Program-made: the position numbers and the translations under genes
Notes under the pieces: model-generated
Seen by the model: the letters and a program-made list of their open reading frames with translations, nothing else
What the model was told of the DNA's origin: nothing
Databases searched by the model: none
Assembly (NCBI GenBank): GCA_037178855.1
Contig: JASJZC010000005.1
Span: 2,294,001-2,358,000 of the forward strand
Source: Oscheius sp. JU75
Lineage: Eukaryota > Nematoda > Chromadorea > Rhabditida > Rhabditidae
Reading direction: 5' to 3'
DNA length: 64,000 nt
Part shown: piece by piece, positions 44,733 to 57,780 of the stretch
Numbering within the stretch: the stretch's first letter is position 1
How the letters are laid out: the number at the start of each line of letters is the position of its first letter

Positions 44733-45601
44733 GGCGTTAGAAAGGGGAGTTTACATTACGTGTGATTGTGACCTTCTGAGTTTGTTGAAATCGAGCCAGA
44801 TGTGAGACGGGGAGCGATCACAAATCTGCGTGGATCTAGACGGCTTTCTTTTGCAATCAGTCGGTCTCTTTCATTTGGCTTAAAAAAACGCACTTCCAGG
44901 TGTTCAATCGAGAGGAGAGCCGGAAGCAAGACTGAATCTGTCCCTCTCTCCTCGTCTACATGTGTGCCCTGACGGAAATCCGAGTGGGGTGGGAGAAAAG
45001 GATAAGGGAAATCCATGATATCTCTCTCTGTTTAGATCCTCGACCCGACTAGCGTCGACCATGTGTGCTGCCTGCTTGTGCCCCAGATGTCTTGATTTCT
45101 AGATCTCTCCACGTCTCGTTTTCTGACTTTCGCTCCCTTTTCCAGTACGTAGCGGGGTGAGGACAGTACTACGGATTAGGATTCTTTAGGCGGACCGGAT
45201 GCGTCCATTACCCATAACCCTCAATCAGCTAACGACCTCCCCGAAAGTGCGGGGGAGAACTACTTCGCACTCTTCAGTCTCAGCATTTAGGCAAATTTTT
45301 TCTTCTTTCCCCTTTTCTGGACGGAGATCTTGGGGCACTTATCATCGCAAAGCCTCTGCTAGCGACAGTCATTTGTCAGGCCTAGGTCAAAAGAGATCTT
45401 CGTTTTTATTTGTGCTAGGAAGTTTGATAAGATGGTAGCAGAGATCGCAAATCTGGTCAGACCACGTTTGCACGCCGGTGCACCTTTGGTCTCGTTTTTT
45501 GACTTTCCCTCCCTTTTCCAATCTGAATTTCCAATACGCACGCAGTTTTTATGGGTGTTCGATTGCAGCAACTATTAGATCTAAATTGCTTTTTTGGACT
45601 T

Positions 45602-45712
45602 TTTGTAGTTCTAATAATTTAGCGAAGTATCAAACTTGCTTCTTCTATTATTTCGTTTCTGCTAGAACAATAAAAAAATAGGAACAATTGAAAAGTTGCG
45701 TCCGTGTATCAA
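45602..45712. repeat. dispersed repeat, copy 2
   Basis: Partner of 8572-8685 in the same orientation, with matches ATTTAGCGAAGTATCAAA, TTTCTGCT, CAATAAAAA and GTTGCGTCCGTGTATCA. A much weaker match (CTGTGTATCATCAAAGTACC) occurs at about 53653-53672 and resembles the end of this copy (CCGTGTATCAACAAAGTACC). Confidence 0.72.
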
Positions 45713-46120
45713 CAAAGTACCGGGGAAGTACCTGCAGAGGGTGTTTTGATAAGCCAGCGACTGTGTTCCATGTTTCTCTACTAATGCGTTAGTTAGGGAA
45801 CTGTTGTCAGTAATTCGTAGTAGCTAGACGCTAAAAAATGAGTCGACAGTCACACCCTCTAAATTCGATTCCCGTAGTTGAATCAAAATGAGATCTTCCA
45901 TGACCTATAAAGTCTTGTCTCTGCCTGCTGACAGTCACAAGAAAAAAGCTAACAGTTTCTCCGAACGGTCGACTTATTCCACAGTTCACTGGCTTCAGGT
46001 GTTCCTTTTCGCACATTTTCACAGGCTGACTCAACTTGCTTGCCCTGAAACTGGCCAGCTGTCGAAACGCTAAGTCTCTGTCCGTCCGTATACAACACGG
46101 TCGCTGGGCAAAATATACAG

Positions 46121-46178
46121 CTAAGCGGTTAGTGCAGTGGGCTATACTAATCTGAGCAACCCGGGTTCGAGCGCTGAC
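46121..46178 (+). repeat. tRNA-like (SINE-like) element
   Basis: CTAAGCGGTTAGTGCAGTGG resembles an A box/D arm and CCCGGGTTCGAGCGC a B box. The middle GGGCTATACTAATCTGAGCAA matches the intronic element at 16000-16054. No acceptor stem is evident. Confidence 0.6.
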
Positions 46179-48711
46179 AACATTTTCGGGTTTCTGGAAG
46201 GGCGGCGAAGCTAGTAAACTTCGCTTCAACTCAAACAGTGTACTCTTCTGACTGACAGTTACTCTTTTTATACTGTCCTTTGTAGGATCATTTTCATCAC
46301 ACAACTGACTTTTCTTTCTGACCTGACCGAATTAAAATAAGACCTCCAGGACTTGATCTCTTGGCCACATATCCATGACACGTTAGGCCGCTCCATTCTT
46401 TCTCTTACTAGCCTAGTGTATTTCTTCTGAAATTTGAGCAGTTGCATTAGAGGAGCAAAAGGCAAACAAATTGTGAAGGCTGTCAAGTGTCGTGAAGAGC
46501 TTGTAGACCTCATTTCTCTTCCCCGAGAATAGCCCAATTGTGCTTCTTGATTAGAAACGTGTGAGCTCCTTTTTCATCTTCCATGACTACGGAATGACTT
46601 CCTCTCTTTCTCTCTTTCCTTTGAAAAGACCCAGACATGTGCTCTTGTGCCATTTAACATCTGTACCGTTGTAATGTTGATTCGAGAAGACGGATCGGCC
46701 TTCACCTCCAGTCAGCGCCTCTTGTCCACCGTGGCGTCTCCTCGCATTTCCAGGTGGTCTCTCCCTGTTTCGTTTTTTCTAACTCGGTTGGTTTCAGTTG
46801 ACTGTCGTCTGAAGGAGGATGACCAAAAGACCGGGTAAATGCAAAGAGGTCAGTTTAGAGAGTGCACTCTCGGGGGGGAGGAAAAGAGAGTATGGGGATG
46901 ATCAGAGAGCTCCTTCCTTAAAAAAAACCAAGTGATGAACGAGAGCCTCCAGAGGGGTTTTGGAATCGTGTCTTGATGGTTAAGAGTCAGGGTGTCTAAA
47001 AGCTAGTTCGGTACTGTTCTGTCAAACCAGACCGATGACCGGGTAAAGTTAAATGTTCAGTCGAAGCCAAGGCTCTGAGCACAGTCTAGGCGTCTGTCTG
47101 TTCAAGAAGAAGAGAGCATAGTTTGAATTGCGACCATGCATGTTTCTCAGCTGCATATCAAAGATTTTTATTTCTTTTGTCCTACGCGGAACGCAGTTTT
47201 CTCTAAGCACTGATTGCAATTACAAACATCTAAAATAAAGTTTTAAAAACAGAGCTAGTGTCTAGCCATTAAGTGAACCTAGATAAATCGATATAACTGA
47301 TTCGAGAACATAGGCTTCATATGTTGTTATCGCTCCTGGCCAGTTATATATACCGTGTTCAGTTGAGTCCCATTGGATCACTCAGACTCACTATTTTGAT
47401 CTATCAAGACGTCATTCACTATCCTGGCGCTACTCTTGAAGGTTGTATTACTCGAGCAGAAGTACAACCTCACATACCGATGTCTAGGCTCAAGAATGTC
47501 CTTTTGAAGCATGATCAGACATGTACCAAATCTCTGCAAGTATACCTTGTGCCACTGTCTAGATTTCCGATCTTCACAGAGCCACACCCCGGTGCAACAT
47601 TCTGTATGAATACGTAAGATCCCTCTCCCCCTTTGCTGATCATGGAATGTGGTCGGTGAAGGAGATAGATGACCCCGCTGGCCATTGTTTCGAAGCCCTT
47701 CTCCAAACGAAAACAGCTGTTCCCGGGAGCACTTTGCGGCTTCGTGGCAAATCAACACAAAGAGGCCGTGAAATGATCGGGAGGAATCCCATGCTTTGTT
47801 TTGAAATCTCAGGAGAGGGAGAAGCCAATCAAGCTTTTGGTTAGGAGATGACAAAGATAGACTGGCGGATATGAGGAAAACATAACATGACTTACCTAGA
47901 CTCTTGCTATTAGTTCCACTACGAACATTCTGTTAGCGCATTTGGAAAGAGTGATAGACCCGAACAGATTTTTTACGAGATTCTCATTGTCTACAGAAGT
48001 TTGTCTGTTACAAGAACAGCCTCAGGGTAGACACCGGAACATAGAGGGTGCACTTTGAAGAGCATCGTATCGGGACTGTAGTCTGGGTATGTGACTAGAG
48101 TACGAAGGGTCTTTTGACTTGTGTTGACTCGAGAAGAGAAATTGCCCGAATACCAGTCGTTCTGGATCAGTATCCAATAAAGGTACCGTAGGAAGTTGAA
48201 GATCTTTAGAACCAGACGAAACCAGACTTGAAGAGTCTCACAAGAACCAAAAAATTTAAGAGAACATAAAGAGGAAGTCTGAGTAATGACTAGTTTCGGT
48301 ACCAAAAGATTGTATGGACTGAGAGCAACTGTTCATAGACTAGCGGATTCGGAAGAGGGATAAAGAGAGACTCTCAGAGACGTCATCTTATTGGATACGT
48401 GAAAAACAAGAGAGACTGCGCAAGAGGGCCTGTGATTGGAAGTCCGAGTGGCTCCTGAAAAGTAGAAAAGTGTTCGACCTTGTGTGGAAGGGTCAGCGAG
48501 TCCTAGGGGACGTCAGGATGCCCTCCTCCCCTTTGCCGCCCGTTCATGCAATTGGCGCGTGTGCGCAGGAAACAGAAGTCGAGAGAGGGCCTCTGTCCTC
48601 ATCACCGGCCCCTCGAAAGCGTCCGCCCTTCTCCCGTCTGAATTTTTCCGCCGTATCAGATTCCACGGGACCCACCACCACTTTTCCTCAACGGCCATTC
48701 CCTGAAACAAA

Positions 48712-51700
48712 ATGGTCTTTCATTCCCGAAAGACACAGGCCACCAAGAAGAAAATCAACCTTGCACAGGTAAATCTCTTTCTGGGGGCTCTTTCTGTGAC
48801 TCCCCTTCCGATTGACGCAGTATCCAGATGTTTCTGGTCCTGTTATAGATCTTTTGAGAATGCCAGTAGTTTCAATCTCTAGTCTGAATGACCCCTCTCA
48901 TGAAAAACTGTCTCGACGAAAAGCTATAAGACACAGTATGTATCCCTTGACTACAAAATCTTGCTGTCTTCTTTCAATGGAAACACCGCTCGCAGTTTTG
49001 ATAAGAGAAAGGCTCTGGAGGATTCTGGACTGTCCAGCTTTAATTTGTTTCTCGCAAATGAACTTGGTGGACCCACTACTGGTAGTTGACCTACTACTGC
49101 TAGATGGTCTCAGTTCAGGAAAATGGCGTTTGTATGATCATGAATGACTGATAAAGAATGCTCGAAATGTCTACTCGCCACCAATAAGATCCCTGAGCGT
49201 TTCGGGATTGCCGGGACCTTTGGTCTCTGAGCCTGTATAACCTTTAGTTGTCTCGAGCCACTATCTTCCACAAGAAAACAACCAGTTAGGGATCTTCAGA
49301 CTTCAACTATGTGTAGATCGGGATACAGTCAGCAACTAATATAGAAATAGCGCAACCTCAGTTTTTCCCAGAGAAGGTCTCGCAATTTCTCAAGGTAATA
49401 CTGCTCAAACTCAAAGCTTCTCCGTGTTCTTCAATTAGAGTCCACGTGTAGCACCAAATAAGGAAGAGGAGCTTTTTGTATCCAGCCTCCAAAATTAGAT
49501 TCCGGACCTCTTCTTTAATTAGTCCGAGGGTGACATTGGGAAGACACGGAGTGTTCTTTTTCAAACAGGCTCATTTCCAGTGGTGGCCTTATATGCTTCA
49601 CTGTGGGATGGTCTTCATCGTCGCGGTCTACGTCTTGGCAGGCGCCGAGATCATCCGACGGATTGAGGCAAAGAACGCAACGCTGGTCCAGGTGGGAGGA
49701 TTGGCGTGTCTGCCAGCAAACAGATGGACTTCCTCCTTCCGGAAAGCCTACTCATTTGTTTCAGGAGCTCGATGATCCGCCGCCGACTGCCAGACGTGTC
49801 AAAAGGCTGCAGGAACACGAAGTGCGCCATTCGAGTGAGTCAGAGAGGAACTCTCTTATCAGATTTGTCTCCTCCTATGCAAATGAGTTGTCCCATGCGT
49901 TCCGACGAAGCCCGTTAGTCCCTGAAGGCAAAGACACGACCTAAATCATTTCGGGCTATTACATTATGTGACCCACCCCGATGAAGATTGGGCAGAGCAG
50001 ATAACCGCCCCAGGATTACTAATTGCACTTTTGGTAATTGGCGTCACTGATTTGTGGCGGGAGGGGCTGGACTGTTTGGATTTGGGTTTTAAGAAAGGTC
50101 TGGGAGTTCTTTCTGACACAGACGTGATGGTTGCTAGATAGAAACTGCTTCAAAATCACTGAACTGCTTCTTATTGAAGCCAATTCAAACTAAGGACGCT
50201 TTTGAAGAATATGCGCAAGGAAATCTGCTGAATCGTTTGCTTTTTCTTCGTACTACGATGACTAAAGACTTAAGAAAACAGTTAAGAAACACAGATGGTC
50301 CTTACAGATTGAGCCTTTTGAGAAAACTGTTCCAACGACCCCCCAAAAACGTTCCTTTAGTTCAGTTTGAGGTGGGTGGTCTAGGAAAGAGATCTTCCCG
50401 TTTGAGATTAATTTGTTGTGGGTAGTCTCAATCCCTGTTCCAGAAAAAATAACTAGGATTGTAAAAGCATAGACCAGTCAAAACGAATACCATGTGAAAG
50501 CCGTTGAGAGATTACCTCTGAGTTAAGCTCACCTGAAGAACTTAACCATATGTTTCAGTGAGTCGAACGAAAAACTGTGTCCTGTCAGCCATGAGCAGGA
50601 TTGCCTCCTCGTCCAACTGTGCACAGGTACGCTCTCCTTCTTCTTTCTCACAACTGGTTCAGAATTTGGGTAACGAACATCTCCAGCAGCTAGATCGCTG
50701 TTACATGCCGGAACTCTTGAAACTGCAAGAGAAGGCAACACAAGACTCTCAAAAAGTGTCTGCCTCCTCTTCCGAACTCGACATGTGGAGTCTGACCGAT
50801 GCTGTTCTCTTCTGCTTCACTGTTATCACCACCATCGGTAAGGAATTTTACATAGTATTTTCACTCTTCCAGGCTACGGTAATGTGGTCCCGCGAACCGA
50901 TATGGGACGGCTGTTTGTCATCTTCTACGGCCTGATCGGAGTCCCGATCACGATGTTAGTGATCGCGAATCTGGGAAAGTTCTTGGCCACACTTCTGAAG
51001 TTTTGTGCCAAGCCGTGCATCAAGTGTCTTCGAAGCTGTCGAAGGGCCTGTCGAACTCATGCCGGAACGGTCAAAGAGAAGCAACATCTCGTCGATAAAC
51101 AGTCCAAACTGGTAGGGTTTTCACCTGGCCCTCTGAGATTTGAATATCTAACAGTTCAAAAGTGCTTTTCTTCCTTCTCCTATCCCTCTCCACTATTTTC
51201 GGATCTCATACATTCCTTAGTCGGTCTTCGCGATGTTGTCGAGTAGAAGAAAACCAACAACTTTGTAGAACATACCTAAGCAGAAAAATGGCTCTTTCGA
51301 CCCAAAATACGGCTATTTCTATGATCCATTCCCTGGTTTAAATGTGCTGAAAAACGTGTCTTGACCTCTTGACTCTTGCCCCGGGGGACGAGTTGGCAAC
51401 TCTCTTGTCCACTCCCTCTCCTCCTTATTATGTGCCTCTCGAGGGAGTCTTCCCACCGAAATGGATGACCTCGTCAACAAGAGATTTTTCTTCTAGGAAA
51501 AGTCTTCGGAGGGATCCACTTCGGAGCCTGAAGAGCCGGATCCGGAGGACAGTCAAGCAGCTGATGGAGCCATCCTTTTCCTCTCCTTCATTCTCTACAT
51601 CATTGTCGGCAGTCTGATCATTGCTGCCTACGAACCGAACATGGACTTTTTTGCGGTCAGTTGGTCTCTTCTCTCCTAATGGACCCCTCTCTTCCAGGCA

Positions 51701-54433
51701 ATCTACTTCAACTTTGTCACGCTGACCACAATTGGTCTCGGGGATCTCGTGCCGCAGAAGGGCGAATGGCTGGTCAGTCTTTTGCTCCTATTTCCTCCCT
51801 TAATATATCGAAATCCGTGTTCCCTGGCGTCTCGTATTTCATGCCTTCTTTATCCTTTCCCCACACACACTTTTGTCGGGCCAATTGACGCATATCATCC
51901 TCTTGAAAGGGGTGGCCGATCGAAAAAGAGAAGGAGTTTAGGTCTTCACTTTAATCTACGTGGCCGTCGGTCTCGCCTTGACCACGATAGCCATCGAGAT
52001 CGCAGCAGACACTCTGAAAAAGCTGCACTACTTTGGCAGGAAGATGGAGAATATGGGCAACGTGCAGATTTGGTTCGGGGGACAGAAGTGGGTTCTTTTC
52101 ATTGGAATATAGGAGGAATGCTGTAGAATCTCGATGAAGGCCTTAGTGAAAAACCTGGGCGACCAACTCAACGTGCCGATAGAGGATTTGGAGAACTTGA
52201 ACATTGACAAGTTCGTCGACGATGCTATCAAGGTCGAGGCGGGAGAGCTGGGAACCCTTAGGGTGAGTTACTCTTACTGTTGACTGACCAACGGAGTGAA
52301 AAAGTACCATAATCGGAGAGTCGAAAGCAGCGCACCAACTCTTATACTTGGACGTCGATCAGGGATGTGTAAAAATATTGTATACTCAAAAGTCGAAAGT
52401 ATGGTTTGTTACGCAACTGTTTATTTTAAAAGGGCTGAGTATCAATGTTTATGCCTATGTTTACAAGTTGGCATTTTCGACTTCCGGAATACGGTAATAT
52501 CGACGCCGTCGATACCCAGCGAGTTGTCATACCCATGACCAGGCAGACCGAACGGGTTGAAAAGACCGGGCGTTTCGGACTGTTCGGCCATGCCTGCATA
52601 TGACTATGAGTTGGTGCGCAGCACACCAGCTGATCTACGGTACAATTCGACCCATCAACAACAAAATTGTACTTTAATCCATTCAGAAAATGCTGCGTCA
52701 AATGAAACTTCCGGGTGTTCCGCAGCAGGTAGCCTTGTGCCTCTTCTTCTATGCCTCTAATTCTCTTTCTTCTCGATCCTTTAAGCTAACCCAGAGCTTC
52801 TCTTCTATCCGAGCCTTGAAAACAGTTCACAATTTAGCGAACAAGACTCTTTTCAGCAAGATCGCGACTGGCTGAACTCGAACTACTGGCGAGCCCTGGA
52901 GTCCGGAACCATCAACTACGTCGACGATGACGATCTCGTCATCCTTCAAAGTAACCGAAATTACTATTCAGAGTTTTAAAAAGCACCTCCTCAGTGATAC
53001 GAAAAGGGTACATATAAACACATTTTCTGTTCCATTTTTGGTTGCTTATAGGTTTTGAATGAAGGAATGAAGCATGCAGCTCTGGTTGGTAGAAGAGAGC
53101 TCTTCTTGTTGTCCACGAGAGACTTCTTTGTAGAGGTTGGACAGAGACTGTAGATTTCTTCGTTTTGTCTTGCTAGAAAAGGGTTCATACACATACTTTG
53201 GGTTAATACGTTAATACATTTATACAGAAGGATTAACACACATAAGTTGTTTCTCCTTCATCATAAATGAGAAATTGTGTCAAGGGTAACAGGTAGGTTC
53301 AATGTTTTCGGTTGAAATCTTTGTGACTCGTGTGCTTACCATGCGTAGCGACGGACAAACTTTTGGTGAAGTGGTCAGAGAAGAGAATGAAGGAACAGTC
53401 ACAGATCTCTTTGGTTTGCCTGCTTGACTGTCTGGTAGCCATGTTTACTGAAAACATGACTCGTTCATTCTGACTTGAACCTATTGTCACTGCCTGTTAG
53501 CGAAAATATGGCTAGTTAAAAAATAAGAGGTAACTACCATAATCCATTTGTTCGACCAATCGTTGAATACTTAGCCAAGGTTAGGTACTTCGTTGATACA
53601 TGGACGCACAAGTGTCAAAGTGTCGTAATTAATGGTGTGTCATCTATCATGTCTGTGTATCATCAAAGTACCCAATGCTGAAATGCCTCATTTTGGCTTG
53701 AACGAGAGTCCCGTCACGAAAAAAATGAGTTACGGTAGTGAACTCTTATTGTTGAACAAATATACACAGATTGTGGAGGCAAGTTGTCCTTGGTTCACTT
53801 GGCTGATTAGACATGTTGAGAATACGGTAGAACCCAATTCACTCTTTGTTAGCACAGTAGAGATCTGACTGACTTCCACTGTTCTCCTACATTTATGGTC
53901 AGACCGACATTCTGTTCCCCTTGAGGGAGAGGTTGATATCATGGGCATTGAAATCGTAGAGAAATGACCCTTCAGACTCCGAACGTCTTTTTCTCCGGCT
54001 GGCCGCCAGTGGATCTCGAACTCCGTTGATCGAGATCCTCGAACACGCTCCCTGTGTCCCGACTCCCCATCTTCCAACTCCAGTAGCCGCGATCAGTTCC
54101 AGTCAGATTCCCTTCGATTACGGTAGCGCTGATCTCCTCCCAACGGCGGTAGCTTTCATTTTGAGTGAGGGATCTCTGTGTTCAGATGATAGCCACAGGA
54201 ACACGGCCGATTCCGAACATCGAAGAGGGAGCCGAGCAGCTGATCAAGGTGTACAAGAAGAGCAAGAGAGGTGGGAAGTTTGTTATTTTGTATCGAGACA
54301 TACAAGTTCAGAACAGGACGCGGCGAACGGTCGTTGGAGTGCCGAGGCGAAGAAGCGCTATGTTGAGTACCAGAAGATGTGGACCAAGTTCCGTCAAACC
54401 TCTCCCAAGACTTCTCCCAGAGAAAACGAATAG
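48712..54433 (+). CDS. two-pore-domain (TWK/K2P) potassium channel
   Basis: Background K+ leak channel. Confident exons: 48712-48768, 49569-49691, 49765-49834, 50559-50626, 50663-50837, 50873-51111, 51497-51655, 51698-51772, 51942-52087, 52127-52262, 52857-52950, 53976-54122, 54193-54270, 54312-54433. TM1 is MLHCGMVFIVAVYVLAGAEI. The first pore has TTIG|YGN, with the filter split by a 35-nt intron. TM2 is LFVIFYGLIGVPITMLVIAN. TM3 (ILFLSFILYIIVGSLIIAAY) precedes the second pore TTIGLGD. The segment KALVKNLGDQLN after TM4 is conserved in nematode TWKs. Exons between 52262 and 52857 are unresolved; 42-nt 52691-52732 fits in phase. The 52857 exon can end by read-through at 52979 or splice at 52950 onto a C-terminal tail ending at 54433, supported by phase and AATAAA at 54495. 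The orthologue is not assigned. Confidence 0.82.
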
Positions 54434-54494
54434 AAAGATTCATTCTTTGAGCAACTTTTTGGACGTAACCCGTTCCTCTCTCAATGAGATCACA

Positions 54495-54500
54495 AATAAA
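54495..54500 (+). terminator. poly(A) signal, TWK channel long form
   Basis: AATAAA lies 62 bases after the proposed stop at 54433. It supports the longer C-terminal splice form of the channel gene. Confidence 0.6.
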
Positions 54501-54523
54501 TTAAGGGGAAAAATAGGTTAAAA

Positions 54524-55651
54524 TCAGAAGAGACTCCATTTGGCTTGACGTAGTCGACCAGTACAGACGCAGCAAGTCATGCCGGTGGCTGTCATCATAC
54601 AGGTCATCTCATCCGTCTCGAAGTCGGAACAGTCGACCAGCTCGATGTGTTCACAGTGACCGGACTCGATCACAGCATTGGAGATGTCTCTTCGGGTTCG
54701 ACGAGGATGATTGGACCAGGCCTGTGCCAAAGGATCAGCCACGGGAGCACTGAAAAGCAAAGATTGTTTTGTATCATCATCATGTGCGGAGCCTGTTTAC
54801 TAGAAAATGTTATGATTGTTGGCAAATATGCCGCCAAGAACTTTTTCACCGGCTGGTCTACTGGACTAGGTCAAGTGTCAATAGGGTTCGGGAGAGAGAG
54901 TCTAGGGAGACTACTGTTCATGAACTGTATCAATAAGCAAAAGAACTATCAGTATCTCTCATAGATTGGAGAGACAGAACATCAACCATACAGACGCAAC
55001 TATCTTATGAAGAGACTGCCTGTCAGAGCATGAGTCACGGGACCAGGTGCTACTAGAAGAAATTCTAAGTTTCAAAAACTGACTGTCAACGGAAGACATC
55101 GCCAAGTCAACCATTCTCATGCTAATTGGAAGTAATGACAATGTTCGGTCAGTACCGAATACTAACAGTAAGCTACTGTAACAAACTCGCAGCGATTGAC
55201 TCGTACCTGATCAAACTCTCCCAAATCACTCCTAAATCTGTTGTCTAAACCCAATCCTGACCATATAGAGACCATCTACGGACGATGACTAATTCGCGGA
55301 GCAAAAGGAGCAACACCAAGAAGAGACCAAGAACATGACGCGAGAGAACAAACAAGCAGGACCGGTAGCACCTCGGGCCCCCGTGTGTGTCCGAAACAAC
55401 TGTCAGACTAATGAGAGAGAAAGTAAACAAACTGGTTACTGATATCGTGTCCCCCGCTGTTTGTTCCCTTTTGGGTTCGATGCGAAAGTCAACAGAACTA
55501 CCAGAAATGACCCCCCAGACACTCACACTCTGTGCTCTCTGTCGCGAAGGATCCGTCGTAGGACTCGGAGAGTATCGGCTCGTCCCTGTACCAGGATATT
55601 GGCAAGGCCGGCTGCGAAGACGGCTGTCAGTAGAACGAGGATGCGTGCCAT
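54524..55651 (-). CDS. small secreted cysteine-containing protein, unknown family
   Basis: Exons 55527-55651 and 54524-54749 give 116 residues in a consistent phase. Residues 1-17 are a clean signal peptide (MARILVLLTAVFAAGLA). The mature part has a basic stretch (LRRILRDREHR, then NHPRRTRRDIS). A C-terminal cysteine cluster follows: HCEHIELVDC, MTCMM and MTCCVC. RRTRR could be a dibasic processing site, which would release a roughly 50-residue Cys-rich peptide. This is inference. I do not recognise the family. The ATG is six bases after TGTTTCAG on the minus strand, a likely trans-splice site. It converges tail-to-tail with the TWK gene, with 90 bases between stop codons. Confidence 0.65.
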
Positions 55652-57780
55652 TGTAACTGAAACATGAAAATGGTGGAAAGTGAGACATTTTTGAGGAAAG
55701 CGGGACGTGGAACTGTGGAAGATTACTACAGGGAACAGGTAGTGTTCTTCTCCAGCCCAGATAGGAGAATTTGGAAAGTTCTGAAGAGACCGAACTGGAT
55801 GAAAGACTCTTGCAGACAATGGGAAGAAGACCACCAAGATGTTCCTTTTATAGTCCGGAACGGACCAGTCCGTCTCTTTCCTTTTCAGGAAAGGCGGAGT
55901 TTCTTTATGGTCACATGGCGGAAGAAGAGACTCCTCTCTCCGGAAACTGCCGCCAAATAAAGAAAAAGAGACATGACGAGGCGAGAGAGCTGGCTCCGCG
56001 CCAGGGCTTCTCCCCTCACCAAATAAGTACTTCTCGAGGTTGTTTGTTAGACGAGAATTACTGTTTTGCTCCAGATCGTCGATTGACGTAATAATCTACA
56101 AAAATAGTCCACTCTGAGTCATAAAGTTCCCATATTTCTGTGTTAGTCTCTGGCGTTTGCTGTCATCCTGTGGTCTGGAGGAAGGTAAACTTGCTCTCGA
56201 AATGCCTGTTGTGACTGTAAGATGTTGTCTAGGATAGGTGGCCGTGGTTAGTCACAGTTCACTGGGAGTTCTGACCATTGCGGTACTGAAACTGAGAGAG
56301 TCCAGTCTCAATCTTAAACTGGAATCGCCTCTCTATCTCAGTCTGGGCAGACTGTTGCTCCCGAGAAGGAGAAAGGAAGTAGCCATATTCTATCTGAATT
56401 ATTCGACAAAGGAAGCTCTTCTGGAGGTTATGCTCTATCCATTGGCCCAACTGGAAGAAATCCAAAGAGCTTTGAGAGCAACAAGTCGGGCTTTCTCACT
56501 GGTCAGGCATGATCGTTTAAGATCCAGGCTCTAAGAGTGATCAGTTTCAATCCTCTCCCTGCCGAAAATGAATCTCAGATGTGAGCCTGAAAGTATGACA
56601 CAAATTGGTAAAACCCTCTACATCTATGTCTGTCAAAAATAAGGGGTCACTACAAACAGGAGTTTCCTTCTTCGTGGGGCCTAAACCAGCGCGCGAGTTC
56701 ATATAGTGCTTCCATTCGCGATTTTTCAGCTGAAAAGTTTATTAGTTTTATCCACTTTCCAGTTTTCTATTTTTTTGCATATAGTTAGAATAATATACCC
56801 CAGCTCTCTGATCTACTGCTGCTTCCATTGAGAACTAAGCGTTTAGGAAAAACGTCTTCCAGACGAAAAGATAACTGAACAGGTCGAAGGAGCGTAATAA
56901 ACAGACAAATGTCACCTTTCAGATCACACCTGATCAGGAATCAAAACAACTCCAAGACACTACTGATAATGGCCGGGAGACCAATGACCCTCGGGATTAT
57001 GGGAGCAGCACATATTAGAGACTTTTCCGTATTTGTCTTCGCTAGTTGCAACGAGCTGCTCGGAGGTTCCGGACCGGGTCTCTGTATTTGTCCTCGCGTC
57101 ATTCTGCCGAGAGAAAAGAAACAAAAACGCTTCCCGGTCAAGGCCGGAAAGGAAGGGGAAATCAAAAGAGGGTGACGAGTGTTATCTTACTGCAGCAGAG
57201 GTCAGGTACAACAGCAAGAGCGAGCAATACTGTTTGTGTTTTGAGGGGGGTAAGAAGCCTTCCGCTTCGACAGGGACCTCGTGATTTGGACAGAAGGAGC
57301 GGGACAAACAGTTCGAGTGAACATCCATCTTCAACGAATCGGAGAAGCACAAAGAAAATCTTGAGTGCCAACACAATATCAATTGATAGTTGCGCCTCCC
57401 CTAATCGTTATTGTATGTCTCAAAATGGGAAATTTACACTGACTATCTTCTAAAAACCAGCAAAAAAGAATTGCGAAAAAAACGAGGTTCAAAATCGTGC
57501 GTTTTGCTACAGTATACCTTTTGCGCCTTTTACCGGTATTTTGCTTTGCTCAAAGTATCTGATATTCTCCTCTTTTTTTGCATCGTTAATTGCGATTTTC
57601 TCAAAGTAGTTTTATCGTGAAATGGTGGCGAATAAAGGAAATAGGCATGCTTAAGTCTTGAATTATACTCTAAAACAAATTTGTCATCATTCAAGACACC
57701 CTCTGATCTGTTTTTTTTTTTTTCAAATTTTCTTCCTTCTTTTTTTTAAATCCACCCAACCGTATTGGTTTCAGCTTCCA
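55652..57780. other. intergenic, no supported feature
   Basis: Just over 2 kb between divergent genes. I find no conserved reading frame, RNA gene or repeat. GTATTGGTTTCAG at about 57762-57774, six bases before the ASPM ATG, looks like a trans-splice acceptor. Confidence 0.5.

Larger units (their letters stand above)
44733..48711. other. gene-poor intergenic region with dispersed repeats
   Basis: Four kilobases without a supportable gene. Open frames around 47320-47850 overlap on both strands, lack splice-linked partners and show no domain. The region holds one copy of a dispersed repeat (45602-45712) and a tRNA-derived element (46121-46178). It presumably also contains the TWK channel promoter. 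Confidence 0.55.

Noticed and set aside
47321-47854. Overlapping open frames on both strands in the 4-kb gap
   Set aside because: No domain, no plausible splice partners and comparable length on both strands, as expected by chance.
55245-55688. 147-residue minus-strand frame over the secreted-protein gene
   Set aside because: It is in another frame from the signal-peptide exon and shows no domain; the two-exon model with a GTGAGT donor is better supported.
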